Origin: Paracoccaceae bacterium
GTDB taxonomy: Bacteria > Pseudomonadota > Alphaproteobacteria > Rhodobacterales > Rhodobacteraceae
Assembly (NCBI GenBank): GCA_002400675.1
Contig: NVQY01000194.1
Span: forward strand, 1-7,709
Direction of reading: 5' to 3'
Length of the DNA: 7,709 nt
Positions 1-5,143 of this stretch are shown here, piece by piece. Positions within the stretch are counted from its first letter, which is position 1, and each line of letters starts with the position of its first letter. The notes under the pieces are model-generated. The model saw only the letters and a list, made by a program, of their open reading frames with translations, did no database searches and was not told the origin of the DNA. The position numbers and the translations under genes are program-made.

Positions 1-1
1 C

Positions 2-736
2 TGGGGCGATTGCGACCCTGACAACCCCAAAAACACCCGCCGGCGCTGTTCGATGCTGGTGGAACGCGACGGGCCGGACGGCACCACAAGCGTTCTGATC
101 GACACCTCGCCGGACCTGCGCAACCAGTTGCTCGACACCGGAACCGGACGGCTTGACGCGGTGGCCTATACCCACTCGCACGCCGACCACGTGCATGGGA
201 TCGACGACCTCAGAATGATCGTGTTCAACATGCGCGCACGAGTCCCGGTCTGGGCCGATGGCGACACCCAAAACGCCTTGTTCGCGAAATTCGGATATGC
301 CTTTGTGCAACCCGAAGGCTCACCCTACCCGCCAATCCTCGACATGAAAACGATCGACGGCCCGTTCGACATCGACGGCCCCGGCGGCCCGATCAATTTC
401 CGCCCCTTCAGCGTCGGCCACGGCAGCATCGACGCCTTGGGCTTTCGCATCGGCGACCTCGCCTACCTGCCCGACGTCGCCACCCTGCCCGACCAGGCCC
501 GCGCCGAGCTACACAACCTAGATACCTGGATTGTCGACGCCCTGCGCCGCGCGCCGCACCCAACCCATTCGCATCTTGAACAAACCCTGCAATGGATCAA
601 CGAACTGGCCCCGAAACGCGCAGTGCTGACCAACATGCACATCGACCTCGACTACGCCACAGTCGCCGCCGAAACCCCCGACCATATCACCCCGGCCTTT
701 GACGGTATGTGCATCCATGTCCCACTTCAAAGCTGA
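2..736 (+). CDS. MBL-fold metallohydrolase, PhnP-like (5' partial)
   Basis: The reading frame is open from base 2 and the true start lies upstream of the window. The visible N-terminus reads WGDCDPDNPKNTRRRCS, the segment that PhnP-like metallo-beta-lactamase hydrolases carry near their start (Asn-Pro-Lys-Asn followed by an Arg cluster and Cys-Ser). The metal-binding signature HSHADH is encoded at 173-190, inside THSHADHVHGIDDLR. Later candidate metal ligands are the His of SVGHGS, the Asp of YLPD, and the His of LTNMHIDLDY near the C-terminus. The family hydrolyses phosphodiester-type substrates, including cyclic ribose phosphates in the case of PhnP. No phn genes are visible here, so the substrate is unknown. 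In alphaproteobacteria such genes often follow tatD-type hydrolase genes, but that side is outside the window. The next gene is 111 bp downstream on the same strand. The Met at 53 is internal, not the start. Confidence 0.9.
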   Translation, partial: WGDCDPDNPKNTRRRCSMLVERDGPDGTTSVLIDTSPDLRNQLLDTGTGRLDAVAYTHSHADHVHGIDDLRMIVFNMRARVPVWADGDTQNALFAKFGYAFVQPEGSPYPPILDMKTIDGPFDIDGPGGPINFRPFSVGHGSIDALGFRIGDLAYLPDVATLPDQARAELHNLDTWIVDALRRAPHPTHSHLEQTLQWINELAPKRAVLTNMHIDLDYATVAAETPDHITPAFDGMCIHVPLQS

Positions 737-847
737 TCCGGCCCCCTTCTTCTTGTCACAAATACTCTCTTTCTTTTTCCCCACAGACAAACGCACACCG
801 CCGCCAAAACCCAAAACCCTCCATTCCCCCGCCACACACAACACCCC
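737..847. other. Pyrimidine-rich spacer before the AEC permease gene
   Basis: These 111 bp are strongly pyrimidine-biased on the plus strand, with CT-rich runs around 743-783 and a C/A-rich stretch up to the ATG at 848. There is no purine-rich Shine-Dalgarno sequence directly before that ATG. I see no convincing terminator hairpin and no clear -35/-10 pair. The permease may therefore be translated from a leaderless or weakly initiated message. Confidence 0.4.
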
Positions 848-1780
848 ATGTTCCAAACCCTGATCGACGTCATCCTGCCGGTGTTTCTGGTCATCGGCTC
901 CGGATATATCGCCACTCGCGCGGGATACTTCAGCGCGTCGCATATCGACGGGCTGATGCGCTTTACCCAGAACTTCGCCATCCCCTGCCTGCTGTTCCTC
1001 GCCATCGCCCGGCTTGACCTGTCGACCAGCTTTGACCCCCGCCTGCTGCTCAGCTTCTACAGCGGCGCAACCATCAGCTTTGCGCTGGGAATCGCCGGCG
1101 CGCGCCTGCTGTTTCGCCGCGATTGGGAAGACAGCGTCGCCATCGGCTTTATCGCCCTGTTCTCAAACTCGGTCCTGCTGGGCCTGCCAATCACCGAACG
1201 CGCCTACGGCCCCGGAAATCTGGTCGGCAACTATGCCATCATCGCCCTGCATTCGCCGTTTTGCTATGGCCTCGGCATCACCGTGATGGAGTTTGTCCGC
1301 AATCGCGGCAAGAGCCGCCGCGCCTTTGCCAAGGCCGTGTTTAGCGCGATGTTCAAAAACGCATTGCTGGTGGGGATCGGCCTTGGGTTTCTGGTCAACC
1401 TGTCCGGACTAGCCCTACCACAAGTGGTGGATGATGCCTTGGGGCTGATCACCCGCGCGGCCCTGCCCGGCGCATTGTTCGCACTCGGAGGCGTGCTGGT
1501 GCAATACCGCCCCGAAGGCGACCTGCGCACCATCCTGTTTGTTTGCGCCCTGTCCCTGCTGGTCCACCCCAGCCTTGTCTGGCTGTTTGGCACCTCGCTG
1601 AACCTGCCTCAGGACCTGTTCCGCTCTTCGGTGCTGACGGCGGCCATGGCCCCGGGGTTCAATGCCTATATCTTTGCCAACATGTACGGACGCGCCAAGC
1701 GGGTCGCGGCGTCATCCGTCCTGATCGCAACCGGCGCATCAATCCTGACCGTCTGGCTATGGCTAAGCGTTCTGGCCTGA
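848..1780 (+). CDS. AEC family transporter (auxin efflux carrier-like permease)
   Basis: This is a 310-residue hydrophobic protein, the usual length for bacterial AEC (auxin efflux carrier) permeases. About ten membrane segments can be read: near residues 5-23, 38-56, 65-85, 97-115, 125-147, 168-190, 205-222, 230-250, 263-280 and 288-308. Family-like features are the N-terminal segment with PVFLVIGSGY, the FAIPCLLF motif in the second helix, the FSNSVLLGLPI segment in the first half, and the ALPGALFALGG segment in the second half; the last two mark the inverted halves. Members export or exchange small organic anions such as malate, malonate or auxin-like acids across the inner membrane; the substrate cannot be told from sequence. 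The chosen start gives the standard N-terminus, but no Shine-Dalgarno sequence precedes it. A tRNA-His gene lies 39 bp downstream on the opposite strand. Confidence 0.9.
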   Translation: MFQTLIDVILPVFLVIGSGYIATRAGYFSASHIDGLMRFTQNFAIPCLLFLAIARLDLSTSFDPRLLLSFYSGATISFALGIAGARLLFRRDWEDSVAIGFIALFSNSVLLGLPITERAYGPGNLVGNYAIIALHSPFCYGLGITVMEFVRNRGKSRRAFAKAVFSAMFKNALLVGIGLGFLVNLSGLALPQVVDDALGLITRAALPGALFALGGVLVQYRPEGDLRTILFVCALSLLVHPSLVWLFGTSLNLPQDLFRSSVLTAAMAPGFNAYIFANMYGRAKRVAASSVLIATGASILTVWLWLSVLA

Positions 1781-1812
1781 CGGGCACGCGCCCGCCTTAC
1801 ACCAACTTCAGG

Positions 1813-1818
1813 AAAAAA
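1813..1818 (-). terminator. T-run after tRNA-His
   Basis: On the minus strand six consecutive T residues follow the encoded CCA of tRNA-His after a single C. The GC-rich T arm and acceptor stem just upstream could supply the stable structure needed for intrinsic termination. There is no separate hairpin, so this is a tentative call. Confidence 0.4.
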
Positions 1819-1819
1819 G

Positions 1820-1896
1820 TGGTACCACCTCCCCGGCTTGAACGGGGGACCTCCTGATCCACAATCAGGCGCTCTAACCAACTGAGCTAAGGCGGC
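1820..1896 (-). tRNA. tRNA-His (GTG), encoded CCA, no G-1
   Basis: Read on the minus strand the 77 nt fold into a complete cloverleaf. The acceptor stem is GCCGCCT with AGGTGGT, followed by T8 A9. The D stem is GCTC/GAGC, the anticodon stem CCTGA/TCAGG with loop TTGTGGA (anticodon GTG at 1860-1862), and the T stem CCCCG/CGGGG with loop TTCAAGC. The discriminator is A73 at 1823 and CCA is encoded at 1820-1822. The base before position 1 is T, so no templated G-1 is present, and the first pair is G1:U72. A run of six T follows the CCA after one C, a plausible termination signal. The gene is convergent with the AEC permease gene. Confidence 0.96.
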
Positions 1897-1907
1897 ACTG
1901 GAACGCG

Positions 1908-1935
1908 ATTTAGACAACACTCAGAGTGAATGCAA
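1908..1935 (-). promoter_or_regulatory. Candidate sigma-70 promoter of tRNA-His
   Basis: On the minus strand TTGCAT (1930-1935) and CTAAAT (1908-1913) are separated by 16 bp. The expected start point would be only a few bases before the mature tRNA 5' end at 1896. Position and box quality fit a tRNA promoter. A second possible -35, TTGACC, lies further upstream but lacks a good partner. Confidence 0.4.
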
Positions 1936-2049
1936 GGGGTCACAAGGTCAACCCGCCAGCTTTGTTCGTGCAAATCGACGTCAAATCCGCGCAATGGTTT
2001 GCTATCGACGGGTTTTGCGCCGCAACTGAGGCATCAACAGCCGCCCTCT

Positions 2050-2066
2050 CGCTTGATTTTCAAGCG
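2050..2066. repeat. 17-bp perfect palindromic site CGCTTGA-TTT-TCAAGCG
   Basis: Seven-base arms, CGCTTGA and TCAAGCG, flank TTT. The site lies about 54 bp before the start of the 65-residue protein gene, in the divergent spacer between it and tRNA-His. It could be an operator or a small hairpin in the leader. No clear -35/-10 pair was found to settle its role. Confidence 0.4.
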
Positions 2067-2119
2067 GTTGCAGAGTAGCACGGGCCATAACACGCCGCAC
2101 GTCACCAAGAGAGGCCGCC

Positions 2120-2317
2120 ATGGGTATCAACACCGAACGAGACATCGAGGCCAACATGCAGATCGGGCCAACCGACGCAGGCATGGTGCGGATATTCATC
2201 GAAAGCCAGGGCGTCGAAGTGCCGATGGATTTCGAACCCGAAGAAGCCGAGGAAATCGCCGAAGAAATCCGCTCGGCGGCGGCGCAGGCGCGCGCGGTGG
2301 CGGCGAAGAAACGCTAG
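2120..2317 (+). CDS. Small acidic conserved protein (DUF6324-like)
   Basis: This encodes a 65-residue soluble protein with no signal peptide or membrane segment. The middle reads IGPTDAGMVRIFIES and GVEVPMDF, a likely short beta hairpin. The last third is a charged helix starting EPEEAEEIAEEI and ending in Ala, Arg and Lys. The start is supported by a purine-rich AAGAGAGG about six bases before the ATG. The sequence resembles a small family of roseobacter proteins that I recall as DUF6324; that name is from memory and was not checked. Function is unknown. It stands alone, divergent from tRNA-His and convergent with the mmcB unit, with only 10 bp between the two stop codons. Confidence 0.8.
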   Translation: MGINTERDIEANMQIGPTDAGMVRIFIESQGVEVPMDFEPEEAEEIAEEIRSAAAQARAVAAKKR

Positions 2318-2327
2318 GGGCAGACCG

Positions 2328-2513
2328 CTAGGTATAAACCTCGCCCGGGCCAACCAGTTCAAATCCGGTTATCTCGAATTCGTACAACGCGCTGCCGTCG
2401 GGTTTCTCGGCGCGCGCGATCAACTTGCCTTCCGGGTTGTGAAATACTGCGTGCGCAGTGTGCAAGGCGCGGTAACACCAGTCGCCATCGGGATAGTAAT
2501 ATTTAATCATCAT
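2328..2513 (-). CDS. Small protein downstream of and overlapping mmcB-like gene
   Basis: This encodes a 61-residue protein beginning MMIKYYYPDGDWCYRALH and ending in a beta-rich stretch (YEFEITGFELVGPGEVYT). It has no membrane segment and I do not recognise the family. Its start overlaps the end of the mmcB-like gene by 11 bp, so the upstream Asp codons GATGATGAT also supply the two ATG codons. A good ribosome binding site, GGAAGGG, lies seven bases before the first ATG, which favours that ATG over the next one three bases on. The overlap suggests translational coupling, placing the gene under the same SOS-type promoter. The protein is rich in Tyr and Trp at its N-terminus. A role connected to MmcB is inference from position only. 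Confidence 0.7.
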   Translation of the reverse strand: MMIKYYYPDGDWCYRALHTAHAVFHNPEGKLIARAEKPDGSALYEFEITGFELVGPGEVYT

Positions 2514-2979
2514 CTTGGTTCCCTTCCTTGTGAGATGTGGTCAATCCGGCGGTCCCCGGATCACGATAGGCCTGCAAGCGGCGCGCGGCATGGGTGGCGA
2601 ATTTCTGGATCAATACCTTGCGCCGCGCGGCAGGCAGCTTGATTTCCGGGGCCATGCGGATGATTTCGCCGTCATAGGCGTCCGCAATAATTAACCCGGT
2701 ACCTTCGGGCAATAAATCTGTCGGAAAATCCGTATCCACCGCCCAGAAATACCGGTCGCACCATTCAAGATAGCCTTGCCATTTGCTGTCGGTCTGAAAA
2801 TCGGCGCGGCTGGATTTACACTCGATCACCCAGAATTCACCCTTGGGACCAAGCGCCATCACGTCCACCCGCAGCCCCCGCGCTGGCACAAATTCCTCAA
2901 TGGAAACAAACCCGTGCCCGCGCATGTGGCGCGCCACGCCGCGCGCAAGTTTCTGTCCGGATTGCATTTTTGCCGTCAT
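2503..2979 (-). CDS. mmcB: MmcB-like DNA repair protein, PD-(D/E)XK nuclease fold
   Basis: A 158-residue protein if translation starts at 2979. It shows the PD-(D/E)XK nuclease core: Asp39 in RVDVMALG, Glu53 and Lys55 in WVIECKSS, then a helix with KWQGYLEWCDRYFW (Gln68). This layout matches the MmcB family, described in Caulobacter as SOS-regulated and needed for resistance to mitomycin C. The C-terminal 25 residues are polar and end in Asp-Asp-Asp. The frame is open further upstream, to an ATG at 3105, but that would add 42 residues unlike the family, and the promoter and SOS box described separately lie inside that stretch. No Shine-Dalgarno sequence precedes 2979; the inferred transcript start lies at or next to the ATG, so a leaderless message is likely. 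A downstream ATG at 2967 is a less likely alternative. Confidence 0.85.
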   Translation of the reverse strand: MTAKMQSGQKLARGVARHMRGHGFVSIEEFVPARGLRVDVMALGPKGEFWVIECKSSRADFQTDSKWQGYLEWCDRYFWAVDTDFPTDLLPEGTGLIIADAYDGEIIRMAPEIKLPAARRKVLIQKFATHAARRLQAYRDPGTAGLTTSHKEGNQDDD

Positions 2980-2986
2980 GGGGGTA

Positions 2987-3015
2987 AATGTGAACAATTC
3001 ATGAACAAAAGGCAA
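2987..3015 (-). promoter_or_regulatory. Candidate mmcB promoter, leaderless
   Basis: On the minus strand TTGCCT (3010-3015) and CACATT (2987-2992) are separated by 17 bp. Seven bases lie between CACATT and the ATG at 2979, so transcription would begin at or next to the start codon. This would explain the missing ribosome binding site. The -10 box is weak (three of six consensus bases), which is common in GC-rich alphaproteobacteria. Confidence 0.5.
2992..3006 (-). promoter_or_regulatory. LexA (SOS) box GTTC-N7-GTTC of mmcB
   Basis: On the minus strand the sequence is GTTCATGAATTGTTC, an exact match to the alphaproteobacterial LexA recognition motif GTTC-N7-GTTC. It ends 12 bp before the mmcB ATG at 2979 and lies between the candidate -35 and -10 elements, the expected position for a repressor site. 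mmcB is a known LexA target in Caulobacter, so motif and gene agree. Confidence 0.85.
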
Positions 3016-3038
3016 GACAGCAAATGCGGCCTGACATG

Positions 3039-3078
3039 ATACTGTTTGGTATCCTGAGTATGAGATACCAAATGGTAT
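3039..3078. promoter_or_regulatory. Clustered ATACC/GGTAT half-sites, candidate operator
   Basis: Two related dyads sit 26 bp apart: ATACTGTTTGGTAT (3039-3052) and ATACCAAATGGTAT (3065-3078, arms ATACCA/TGGTAT around AA). A further perfect pair, TTTGGTATC (3045-3053) and GATACCAAA (3064-3072), links the two, and GTAT-GAG-ATAC lies between them. The cluster ends 15 bp before the cupin start codon and is also upstream of divergent mmcB. Such arrangement suits a dimeric or multi-dimer repressor. No regulator gene is in the window, so its identity is unknown. Confidence 0.5.
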
Positions 3079-3093
3079 TACATGGAGCCACCT

Positions 3094-3539
3094 ATGATGT
3101 TGCACCGCCCAGCCTCATTCGTTCTTGGTGCCATGGCCGCGTTCGCGCCTCCGGTCCTCGCGTCAGAACCAACGAGAATCACTTTGCCCCCCCCCCTTCT
3201 GAACTGGACTGGATCACCACCCCGGAAGGCGTCGCATTCGCCGCGCTGGAAGGCGACCGTTTTACCCGGGCCTATCAATCCATGATGCGCCTGCCCGCCG
3301 GGATCGCCAGCCCGATGCACGTCAAATCGGCCAACATGTTCGGAATCGTGATTCAGGGCGACATGATACACTATGCCAAAGGCAAAGACCCAAGCACTGC
3401 CCATAAAATTGGCGCGGGGGCATTCTAACAAGTTCCCAATGGGTTGGCGCATATCAGAGCCTGCGTGTCGGACGTTCCATGCATCGTTTACTTATTTCAG
3501 GAAGGGGCATTTGACTTTGTGTCGGTTGGCCGTGGCTGA
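3094..3539 (+). pseudogene. Secreted cupin-domain protein, frameshifted and nonsense-interrupted
   Basis: The ATG at 3094 is preceded by GGAG six bases upstream and encodes a signal peptide (MMLHRPASFVLGAMAAFA, then Pro-Pro-Val-Leu-Ala before Ser-Glu-Pro). The frame is lost at a run of ten C at 3187-3196. The continuing protein is in the frame one base back: SELDWITTPEGVAFAALEG, then a cupin-like core with LPAGIASPMHVKSANMFG and IVIQGDMIHYAKG. That frame meets TAA at 3426-3428, directly after GAGAF. The same frame then continues with plausible cupin sequence, VPNGLAHIRACVSDVP and IVYLFQEGAFDFVSVG, to TGA at 3537-3539. The TAA is one base from a Tyr codon. The protein resembles small periplasmic cupins of the DUF4437/ChrR-like kind; that family name is tentative. 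The gene needs both one inserted C (or two removed) and a restored codon to be whole, so it is probably dead. Confidence 0.75.
3187..3196 (+). repeat. C10 homopolymer at the cupin frameshift
   Basis: Ten consecutive C residues lie just after the signal peptide coding region. Codons before the tract belong to one frame and cupin codons after it to another. Eight or eleven C would join them. The tract is long enough for replication slippage and also for a sequencing or assembly length error. Confidence 0.9.
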
Positions 3540-3892
3540 CCGACCTGGACAAGCTGGGCATCTGGTTCCACAGACCAAAGACTGCGATGGCCAAAGGGGC
3601 CACGCTGGCGATGTTTGGCGCCACCAGCGGCGACCTGATGATCTGGGGCAAGGTTCTGGCCCTGCGCCCGCCCGAGTATCTGGAATATACCCTTACCATC
3701 AAACCCATGGGGGAGGCCGGCAGTCTGGTGAAATGGACGCTGGAACCGGCAGGTGGCGGCACACGCCTGTCGCTGGAGCACAGCGGACTGCCGGCGGGTG
3801 CCGAGGCATTCGGGCTGGTTCTGGCGCTTGATACAGGCTGGGACGGGCATATGGGTCAGATGCGCGATGCGATACACGGCGACGGAAAATAA
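3527..3892 (+). pseudogene. SRPBCC (AHSA1-type) domain protein, 5'-truncated
   Basis: The frame reads WPWLTDLDKLGIWFHRPK from 3527 onward, matching the early W-x-x-LTDxxKLxxWF segment of SRPBCC/AHSA1 ligand-binding domains. It continues with LMIWGKVLALRPPEYLEYT, VKWTLEPAGGGTRLSLEH and a C-terminal helix DTGWDGHMGQMRDAI. The normal 20-25 residues before WPWLTD (first beta strand and helix) are missing: an in-frame TGA lies at 3512-3514, and no start codon occurs until ATG 3587, which is internal to the domain and has no ribosome binding site. The sequence just upstream encodes the end of the cupin in another frame. The simplest reading is a deletion that fused the two genes. A 101-residue product from 3587 is possible but would be an incomplete fold. 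Confidence 0.65.
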
Positions 3893-3902
3893 CCGCCCCC
3901 CC

Positions 3903-3931
3903 TTGTCGGACCCGCCATTGCATCTTATGTG
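3903..3931 (+). promoter_or_regulatory. Weak candidate promoter in the 3893-4232 spacer
   Basis: TTGTCG (3903-3908) and TATGTG (3926-3931) are 17 bp apart. Transcription would start near 3938 and enter the structured region after 4000. The -10 box is only moderate, and other placements near 3972-4000 are possible. Confidence 0.25.
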
Positions 3932-4000
3932 GAAAGAGTGGCGGGTTCTGCCCTACGCGTGAATGGCAGCATTCCAGAGGCCTTAAATTTTCCATAGGGA

Positions 4001-4136
4001 GCTGGCTCTGTTCGGGCCCTGGTCCGTTTACCTGGCACCCACCTGTACATACAGGTTCCCGGGAATCAAAACCACACGGTTGATTGGTGGTCCCGCCACA
4101 CTATAGCCTTTCGGGGCACCAGACTTTCGACCCAAG
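4001..4136 (+). ncRNA. Structured region, candidate 6S-type RNA
   Basis: This protein-free stretch has ordered base pairing on the plus strand. CTGGT (4018-4022) pairs with ACCAG near 4118-4122, and GGG near 4014-4016 can pair with CCC at 4131-4133, closing a rod. Inside are the hairpins CCTGT-ACAT-ACAGG (4042-4055) and AATCAA/TTGATT around 4064-4085. The order of elements (GGGCC, a short hairpin, a CCC segment, GGTTG, GGTCC, GCCTT) resembles that of E. coli 6S RNA by eye. Ends are approximate. I cannot run a covariance model, so the family name is a guess; that this is a structured RNA is somewhat firmer. It lies convergent with the rib-nusB operon. Confidence 0.35.
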
Positions 4137-4164
4137 CGAAGAAAATTCGGCGAATTTTCTTGGG
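4131..4164. terminator. Long perfect hairpin between convergent units
   Basis: The arms AAGAAAATTCG (4139-4149) and CGAATTTTCTT (4151-4161) are perfect complements around one G. Outside them, CCCAAG (4131-4136) can pair with CTTGGG (4159-4164) as an alternative or extension. The element sits downstream of the rib-nusB operon on the minus strand and of the candidate RNA on the plus strand, so a bidirectional terminator is plausible. No long T-run follows on either strand, so it could instead be an intergenic palindromic repeat. Confidence 0.5.
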
Positions 4165-4232
4165 CATGCCCAGTGCATACGTTGTGTCTGAATTAACTGA
4201 TTGCGATAGGTTGGGGTGTTGACGCCCGCGTT

Positions 4233-4562
4233 CTAGCGAAGTCGCCCATCATCCTGATTTCGATCTTTGCGATCCGCACCGACCCGCAACAGGACCGGAA
4301 TCAGCTGCGTCACACGCTGGCGTTTGCCACCGCTTGGACCGGGTTCGGCCATCAGCATGATCGCCAATGCGAACTGCACCCCGGCAAACACCACACCATG
4401 CGAGAACCACAGCACAAACAGCGCAACCAACCCGACGTCCGACGTGCTGATCAGGTGCCACAGGTTCATCACATTGAACCACAACAGCATGGCGACAAAG
4501 GCCGCAGCAATGGCAAAGCCGATGAGAACGTGACGGATGTAAAGTTTGATCAATTCGGGCAT
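4233..4562 (-). CDS. Small inner-membrane protein at the end of the rib-nusB operon
   Basis: This encodes a 109-residue protein that I do not recognise by family name. It begins MPELIKLYIRHVLIG and has two hydrophobic stretches, about residues 12-32 and 44-72, the first ending in WFNVMNLWHL. The C-terminal third is basic and polar (SGGKRQRVTQ, then Arg, Asp and Lys residues), presumably cytoplasmic. A strong ribosome binding site, AGGAGG, lies seven bases before the ATG, which fixes the start. It follows nusB after 74 bp on the same strand and may be the last gene of that operon; I recall similar small membrane proteins beside nusB in Rhodobacterales. Function is unknown. Confidence 0.8.
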   Translation of the reverse strand: MPELIKLYIRHVLIGFAIAAAFVAMLLWFNVMNLWHLISTSDVGLVALFVLWFSHGVVFAGVQFALAIMLMAEPGPSGGKRQRVTQLIPVLLRVGADRKDRNQDDGRLR

Positions 4563-4636
4563 GGGGTATCCTCCTGCATCTTCAATGTAAGCCGTCTTGC
4601 CGGGAAATCCATGGCGAAATGACCGATTTGCATGAG

Positions 4637-5143
4637 TTAAAACGCCTCAGGTCGCGCCTCGTGCGCCATGTGGTCCAGCACCGCGTTGACAAAGCTAGGC
4701 TCTTTTCCTTCGGGGAAAAACGCAGCGGCAATATCGACATATTCAGAGATCACAACCTTGGGCGGCGTGTCGGATTTGGTCAACTCGGCCCCCGCAGCGC
4801 GAAACACGCTGCGCAGAGTGGGGTCAATCCGCGCGATGGGCCATTTGGCCACCAAAGCCCGGTCGGTCAACTGGTCGATCGAGGCCTGAAAGTTCACCGA
4901 ATCCTGGATCAGACGCTGAAACAGCGAAATGTCGCCGTCAATCATCTCGGCCCCGTCATAGGTCGCGCCAAAACGGTGCTCAAGGAACTCTGCCACCACC
5001 TGATCAGAGGTCTGGGACGACTGCTCCATCTGGAACAACGCCTGCACTGCATAGAGCCGCGCGGCAGATTTCATCTTGCGTTTCATGTTGCCGGACAGCG
5101 GGGTGTTCTGCGGCGTGTTCTGTGGTTCAGAAGAAGTGGTCAT
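4637..5143 (-). CDS. nusB: Transcription antitermination factor NusB
   Basis: A 168-residue protein with the all-helical NusB fold from about residue 22: SAARLYAVQALFQMEQS, then EFLEHRFG, FQRLIQDSVNFQASIDQ, WPIARIDPTLRSVFRAA, and the C-terminal VVISEYVDIAAAFF with FVNAVLDHMA. The first 20 residues (Thr, Ser, Gln, Pro rich) are an extra flexible tail compared with shorter NusB proteins. NusB binds boxA RNA together with NusE (ribosomal protein S10) and supports antitermination in rRNA operons. The start codon overlaps the ribH stop as ATGA (5140-5143), so translation is probably coupled. The rib-nusB linkage is widespread in proteobacteria and supports the call. Confidence 0.97.
   Translation of the reverse strand: MTTSSEPQNTPQNTPLSGNMKRKMKSAARLYAVQALFQMEQSSQTSDQVVAEFLEHRFGATYDGAEMIDGDISLFQRLIQDSVNFQASIDQLTDRALVAKWPIARIDPTLRSVFRAAGAELTKSDTPPKVVISEYVDIAAAFFPEGKEPSFVNAVLDHMAHEARPEAF

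Noticed and set aside
1820..1896. tRNA-His as an integration site
   Set aside because: No integrase, flanking repeat of the tRNA 3' end or foreign-looking island is present next to it.
2312..2331. Direct repeat CGCTAG covering the stop codons of two convergent genes
   Set aside because: Six-base repeats sharing a stop codon are readily explained by chance and by TAG usage on both strands.
3094..3285. Short plus-strand frame taken as a complete small secreted protein
   Set aside because: Only the signal peptide part is meaningful; after the C10 tract the real protein continues in another frame.
3896..3902. C7 tract after the SRPBCC remnant
   Set aside because: It is outside any reading frame and short enough to be ordinary in GC-rich DNA.
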